DNA of 64,000 nt from Streptomyces lavendofoliae (lineage in GTDB: Bacteria; Actinomycetota; Actinomycetes; Streptomycetales; Streptomycetaceae): the NCBI RefSeq assembly GCF_014649735.1, contig NZ_BMTP01000001.1, forward strand, positions 124,001 through 188,000, read 5' to 3'. The position numbers and the translations under genes were made by a program. Below are positions 61,424 to 64,000 of this stretch, piece by piece. How positions within the stretch are numbered: position 1 is the first letter of the stretch; every line of letters starts with the position of its first letter. The notes below the pieces were generated by a model that was not told the DNA's origin, ran no database searches, and saw only the letters and a list, made by a program, of their open reading frames with translations.

Positions 61424-61798
61424 GTGTCCCTCCCCGGGGTGGCGGTTCGGTGCGTGGGGGGCTCATGCCCTTAACAGGGCGGAGGAATACCCGCGTTCGG
61501 GCACCGAGCGTATGAGCGAGGAGTGGGCCCGGTCACACGCGCGCGCGGGGGGTCACCGAAGCAACGGGGGTCGCACGCGGCCGGGCCCCGCCGGTCGCAC
61601 GCGGCCGGGCCCCGCCGCCGGTGGTGCGGGGCGGGTGCCCGGGATTCCGGCGGTGATGCCGGTGGTGCGGGGCGGGTGCCGATGCCTGCGGCGGGGGGCC
61701 CGCCACCCCCGCCCTGCCCCGAAAGGGGCACACCGCCCACGGAGCGGACCGCGACGGCGACCCGGCTTGCCGGGCCACCCGCGATCCAGGCGAGGGGT
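61424..61798. repeat. intergenic region with short direct repeats
   Basis: About 375 bases without a credible gene. It holds a 24-bp tandem duplication (61570-61593 and 61594-61617, beginning GTCGCACGCGG) and a 23-bp direct repeat (61617-61639 and 61658-61680, beginning GCCGGTGGTGC). Confidence 0.7.
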
Positions 61799-62704
61799 TC
61801 AGGCCGCGGAGGCGATCGCCGTGTCGATGGTGGGGAAGGCGAAGCGGAAGCCGCTGTCCAGGAGGCGGGAGGGCAGCACCCGCTGGCTGCCGAGGACGTC
61901 GGCCGCGAAGTCGCCCAGCACGATCCGCAGCGCCGGGGCGGGCACGTGCAGGAACGCGGGACGGCGCAGGACGCGGCTCATCGCGGCGGTGACCTCCCGG
62001 TTGGTGACCGGGTCCGGGGCGGTGAGGTTCACCGGGCCGGCCAGGGACTCGGTGTCGAGGATGTGCCGCAGCGCGGCCACCTCGTCGTGCAGGGAGATGA
62101 AGCTCCAGTACTGCCCGCCATTGCCGAGCCGGCCGCCGAGCCCCGCGCGGAACAGCGGGAACAGCCGCCCCCACGCACCACCCTCGCGGGCCACGACCAG
62201 CCCCGTACGGGCGTACGCGACCCGGATGCCCGCCTCCTGGGCGGCCGCCGCGGCGCTCTCCCACTCGACGCACACGGACGGCAGGAAGCCGTCCCCGGCG
62301 GGCGCCGTCTCGTCGACCGCCCGCGTCCCGGTGTCGCCGTAGTAGCCGAGCGCCGTCCCGCACAGCAGCACCTTCGGCGGCGTGTCCAGGGAGGCGACGG
62401 CCGCCGCGATCGCCGCCGTGCCGAGCACCCGGCTGTCCCGGATCTCCCGCTTGTACGCCTCGTTCCAGCGCCGCTCGCCGACGCCCGCGCCCGCGAGGTG
62501 GACCACCGCGTCACAGCCGGCGAGCCCGGCCGCGTCCACGTACTGGCGCTTGGGGTCCCACTCGACCTCGTCGCCCCCGCGCGCGGGCCGCCGCACCAGC
62601 CGGACCACCTCGTGGCCGTCGGCCCGCAGCGAGCGGACCAGGGCGGAACCGATGAGGCCGGTGGAGCCGGTGACCGCGATACGAGCGATACCAGAACGTG
62701 TCAT
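61799..62704 (-). CDS. TIGR01777-family epimerase (SulA-like)
   Basis: 301 residues. Rossmann start RIAVTGSTGLIGSALVRSLR; then VVHLAGAGVGERRWNEAYKR, the family hallmark, and LLCGTALGYYGDTG. The C-terminal DUF1731 part reads LRIVLGDFAADVLGSQRVLP. Its role is unknown, although some members affect cell division. ATG 62704 was chosen from the Rossmann motif. It is divergent from the GNAT gene. Confidence 0.93.
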   Translation of the reverse strand: MTRSGIARIAVTGSTGLIGSALVRSLRADGHEVVRLVRRPARGGDEVEWDPKRQYVDAAGLAGCDAVVHLAGAGVGERRWNEAYKREIRDSRVLGTAAIAAAVASLDTPPKVLLCGTALGYYGDTGTRAVDETAPAGDGFLPSVCVEWESAAAAAQEAGIRVAYARTGLVVAREGGAWGRLFPLFRAGLGGRLGNGGQYWSFISLHDEVAALRHILDTESLAGPVNLTAPDPVTNREVTAAMSRVLRRPAFLHVPAPALRIVLGDFAADVLGSQRVLPSRLLDSGFRFAFPTIDTAIASAA

Positions 62705-62737
62705 GGCCCCATCCTGCACCGTGGCACAGTGACGGGC

Positions 62738-63232
62738 ATGACCACCCCGCACATACGCCCGGCGCGCCCCGGGGACGACGCAGCGCTCGGCCGGCTCGAC
62801 CGCGACACCTGGTCACCGCTGCACGCCGTGCAGCCGAGGCCGCAACCGCCCTACGACCCGTTCTTCGACTCCTCGCACCGCCCGGAGGACTTCCTGGTGG
62901 CCGAGGGCGAGGACGGCCGCCTCGCCGGGTACGTCCGCCTCGTCCCGCCCACGCGTCTCGCCTGCAACCGGCACGTACGCCAGATCCAGGGCCTCGCCGT
63001 CGCCGACTTCGCCCGCGGGCGCGGCGTGGCACGGGCCCTGCTGCACGCGGCGTTCGACGAGGCCACCCGCCAGGGCGCCACCCGCATCACCCTGCGCGTG
63101 CTCGGCCACAACGAGCCCGCGCGGACGCTCTACGCGTCGGAGGGCTTCGTCGTCGAGGGCGTCCTGCCGGGGGAGTTCTTCCTCGACGGGCGGTACGTCG
63201 ACGACGTCCTGATGGGCCGCCGCCTCACCTGA
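62738..63232 (+). CDS. GNAT-family N-acetyltransferase
   Basis: 164 residues. The acetyl-CoA site is VRQIQGLAVADFARGRGVAR near residue 82, with the R-G-R-G-V-A loop, and the C-terminal TLRVLGHNEPARTLYASEGF strand-helix is typical. The acceptor is unknown. Its TGA is directly adjacent to the stop of the convergent DUF4240 gene (TGATCA at 63230-63235). Confidence 0.93.
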   Translation: MTTPHIRPARPGDDAALGRLDRDTWSPLHAVQPRPQPPYDPFFDSSHRPEDFLVAEGEDGRLAGYVRLVPPTRLACNRHVRQIQGLAVADFARGRGVARALLHAAFDEATRQGATRITLRVLGHNEPARTLYASEGFVVEGVLPGEFFLDGRYVDDVLMGRRLT

Positions 63233-63751
63233 TCACACCCCGAAACGGTCCCAGAGCCGGGGGAAACGCTCCTCCAGCGCCGCGTCGTCGTCGAAGTCGA
63301 ACGGCGTGCCCTCCGGCTCCGGGGCCTGCGGCGGGATGCCCAGGTCGGGTGCGACGGCACCCGTGAGCTGCTCGTACGCCTCGTCCGCCGCGTACCCCAG
63401 CTCCTCGCCGTCCCCGTCGATCTCCTCGTCGAAGTCGTCCAGCAGCTCCGCCAGCGAGTCCGGGTCGTGCACCGCTCCCTCGAACACCTCCCGGCCCTGG
63501 CCGATCAGCCAGCACCGGAAGTAGTCGAACGCGTCGTCGCTCGCGCCGCCCAGCAGGACGGCGGCCGCGCCCCACAGATCCCAGGTGTACGCGCGGTTGT
63601 AGCGGGCCTCGAAGTGCCGGGCGAAGTCCAGCACGGAGTCCGGGTCGAGCTGCAGCAACCGTTCCACCAGCAGCTCGGCGTGGTCCTCGGGGTCGCCCTC
63701 GGCGGCCTCGCGGGTCGTGTCGATGATCGCCCAGAACTCCGTCTCGTCCAT
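63233..63751 (-). CDS. DUF4240 family protein
   Basis: 172 residues. It begins MDETEFWAIIDTTREAAEGD, the typical DUF4240 start, followed by FARHFEARYNRAYTWDLWGA and FDYFRCWLIGQGREVFEGAV. The C-terminal half is acidic. The function is unknown; DUF4240 domains (related to WGR-type accessory domains) are common in Streptomyces. ATG 63751 is used; a GTG three bases earlier is possible. Confidence 0.92.
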   Translation of the reverse strand: MDETEFWAIIDTTREAAEGDPEDHAELLVERLLQLDPDSVLDFARHFEARYNRAYTWDLWGAAAVLLGGASDDAFDYFRCWLIGQGREVFEGAVHDPDSLAELLDDFDEEIDGDGEELGYAADEAYEQLTGAVAPDLGIPPQAPEPEGTPFDFDDDAALEERFPRLWDRFGV

Positions 63752-63849
63752 CACGGGACAAGCATCCTGGGTCGCGGGTGTCCGTGCACGCGGAGCGGCC
63801 GAAATGAAACCGGACAGAGGATGTCGTCTTTCCCGGGCACTGTGGTCGT

Positions 63850-64000
63850 ATGACGAACGACTCGACGCACAGCACGCCCCTCGCCGGCACGATCGCCCTC
63901 GTCGCGGGAGCCACCCGCGGGGCCGGCCGGGCCATCGCCGTACAGCTCGGCGCCGCCGGCGCCACCGTGTACGTCACCGGCCGCACCACCCGGACCGCCG
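63850..64000 (+). CDS. short-chain dehydrogenase/reductase, N-terminal part (cut by window end)
   Basis: ATG 63850 opens MTNDSTHSTPLAGTIALVAG, then the cofactor motif GATRGAGRAIAVQLGAAGA (GxxxGxG type) and VYVTGRTTRTA. This is the classical SDR Rossmann start. The catalytic Ser-Tyr-Lys lies beyond the window. Confidence 0.85.
   Translation, partial: MTNDSTHSTPLAGTIALVAGATRGAGRAIAVQLGAAGATVYVTGRTTRTA

Noticed and set aside
61471..61740. 89-residue minus-strand open frame in the intergenic region
   Set aside because: It is Pro/Arg/Gly-rich, spans the direct repeats and has no ribosome binding site or recognisable feature.

Overview
The window is a Streptomyces-type actinobacterial chromosome segment. 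Base composition is very GC-rich, GTG and even TTG starts are frequent, GTGA start/stop overlaps occur three times, and secretory signals are Arg-rich. Gene content points the same way: a maltose ABC operon without its own ATPase, three glutamine synthetase-type genes plus glnE, and a lipB-lipA block followed by two small conserved genes. From memory, without a search, the order resembles the S. coelicolor core between glnA2 and lipB. No tRNA, rRNA, CRISPR array, integrase or intact insertion sequence was seen.

Layout. 1-3.9 kb: end of an alpha/beta hydrolase, a CBS-domain protein, a coupled DUF3105-DUF305 pair with a His-rich membrane protein, and a SpoIIE-type phosphatase. 3.9-12 kb: glnA2, a hydrolase, a 23-bp tandem repeat array, a divergent XRE-cupin regulator/MFS exporter pair with a palindromic operator between them, a decayed DUF664 gene, a MITE-like element, a VOC protein and a secreted PIG-L deacetylase. 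12-16 kb: glnE and a PAP2 phosphatase. 16-33.4 kb: a maltose/maltodextrin/starch island. In order it holds a LacI regulator and an alpha-glucosidase (minus strand), malEFG, a second alpha-glucosidase and a second LacI regulator (plus strand), a secreted alpha-amylase with CBM20, and a 1792-residue secreted amylase-pullulanase. CTTGC/GCAAG operators tie malE and amylase control together. 33.5-46.6 kb: mixed accessory-like genes, including a CHMI-family isomerase, a TetR regulator, a GH89 alpha-N-acetylglucosaminidase, a His-tailed lipoprotein, a secreted DUF1996 protein, an epimerase and a PepSY membrane protein beside a His/Met-rich membrane protein. 46.6-49.9 kb: a receiver-less OmpR-type regulator behind a 39-codon leader ORF, a DUF6891 gene remnant, glnII and an oxidoreductase. 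50-64 kb: a secreted protein with a G/Q-rich linker, ArsC-like and winged-helix proteins, glnA with a textbook four-half-site GlnR box, RDD and DUF4191 proteins, lipA, lipB, an NsdA-like regulator, an FAD enzyme, a TIGR01777 epimerase, a GNAT, a DUF4240 protein and the start of an SDR.

How genes work together. The secreted amylase and pullulanase should cut starch and pullulan into maltodextrins, MalEFG imports them with an ATPase encoded elsewhere, and two cytoplasmic GH13 enzymes hydrolyse them, under two LacI paralogues. For nitrogen, GlnA (GSI, with the Tyr397-type adenylylation site) and GlnII assimilate ammonium. GlnE, in the same window, adenylylates GlnA. GlnA2 has Trp in place of that Tyr, which fits a gamma-glutamylpolyamine synthetase role outside GlnE control. 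The least explained items are the mirrored glucosidase/LacI pairs around malEFG, two MITE-like elements that each abut a stop codon, the leader-ORF/receiver-less regulator pair, and two secreted proteins that share a two-Cys helical segment plus Gly/Gln linker.
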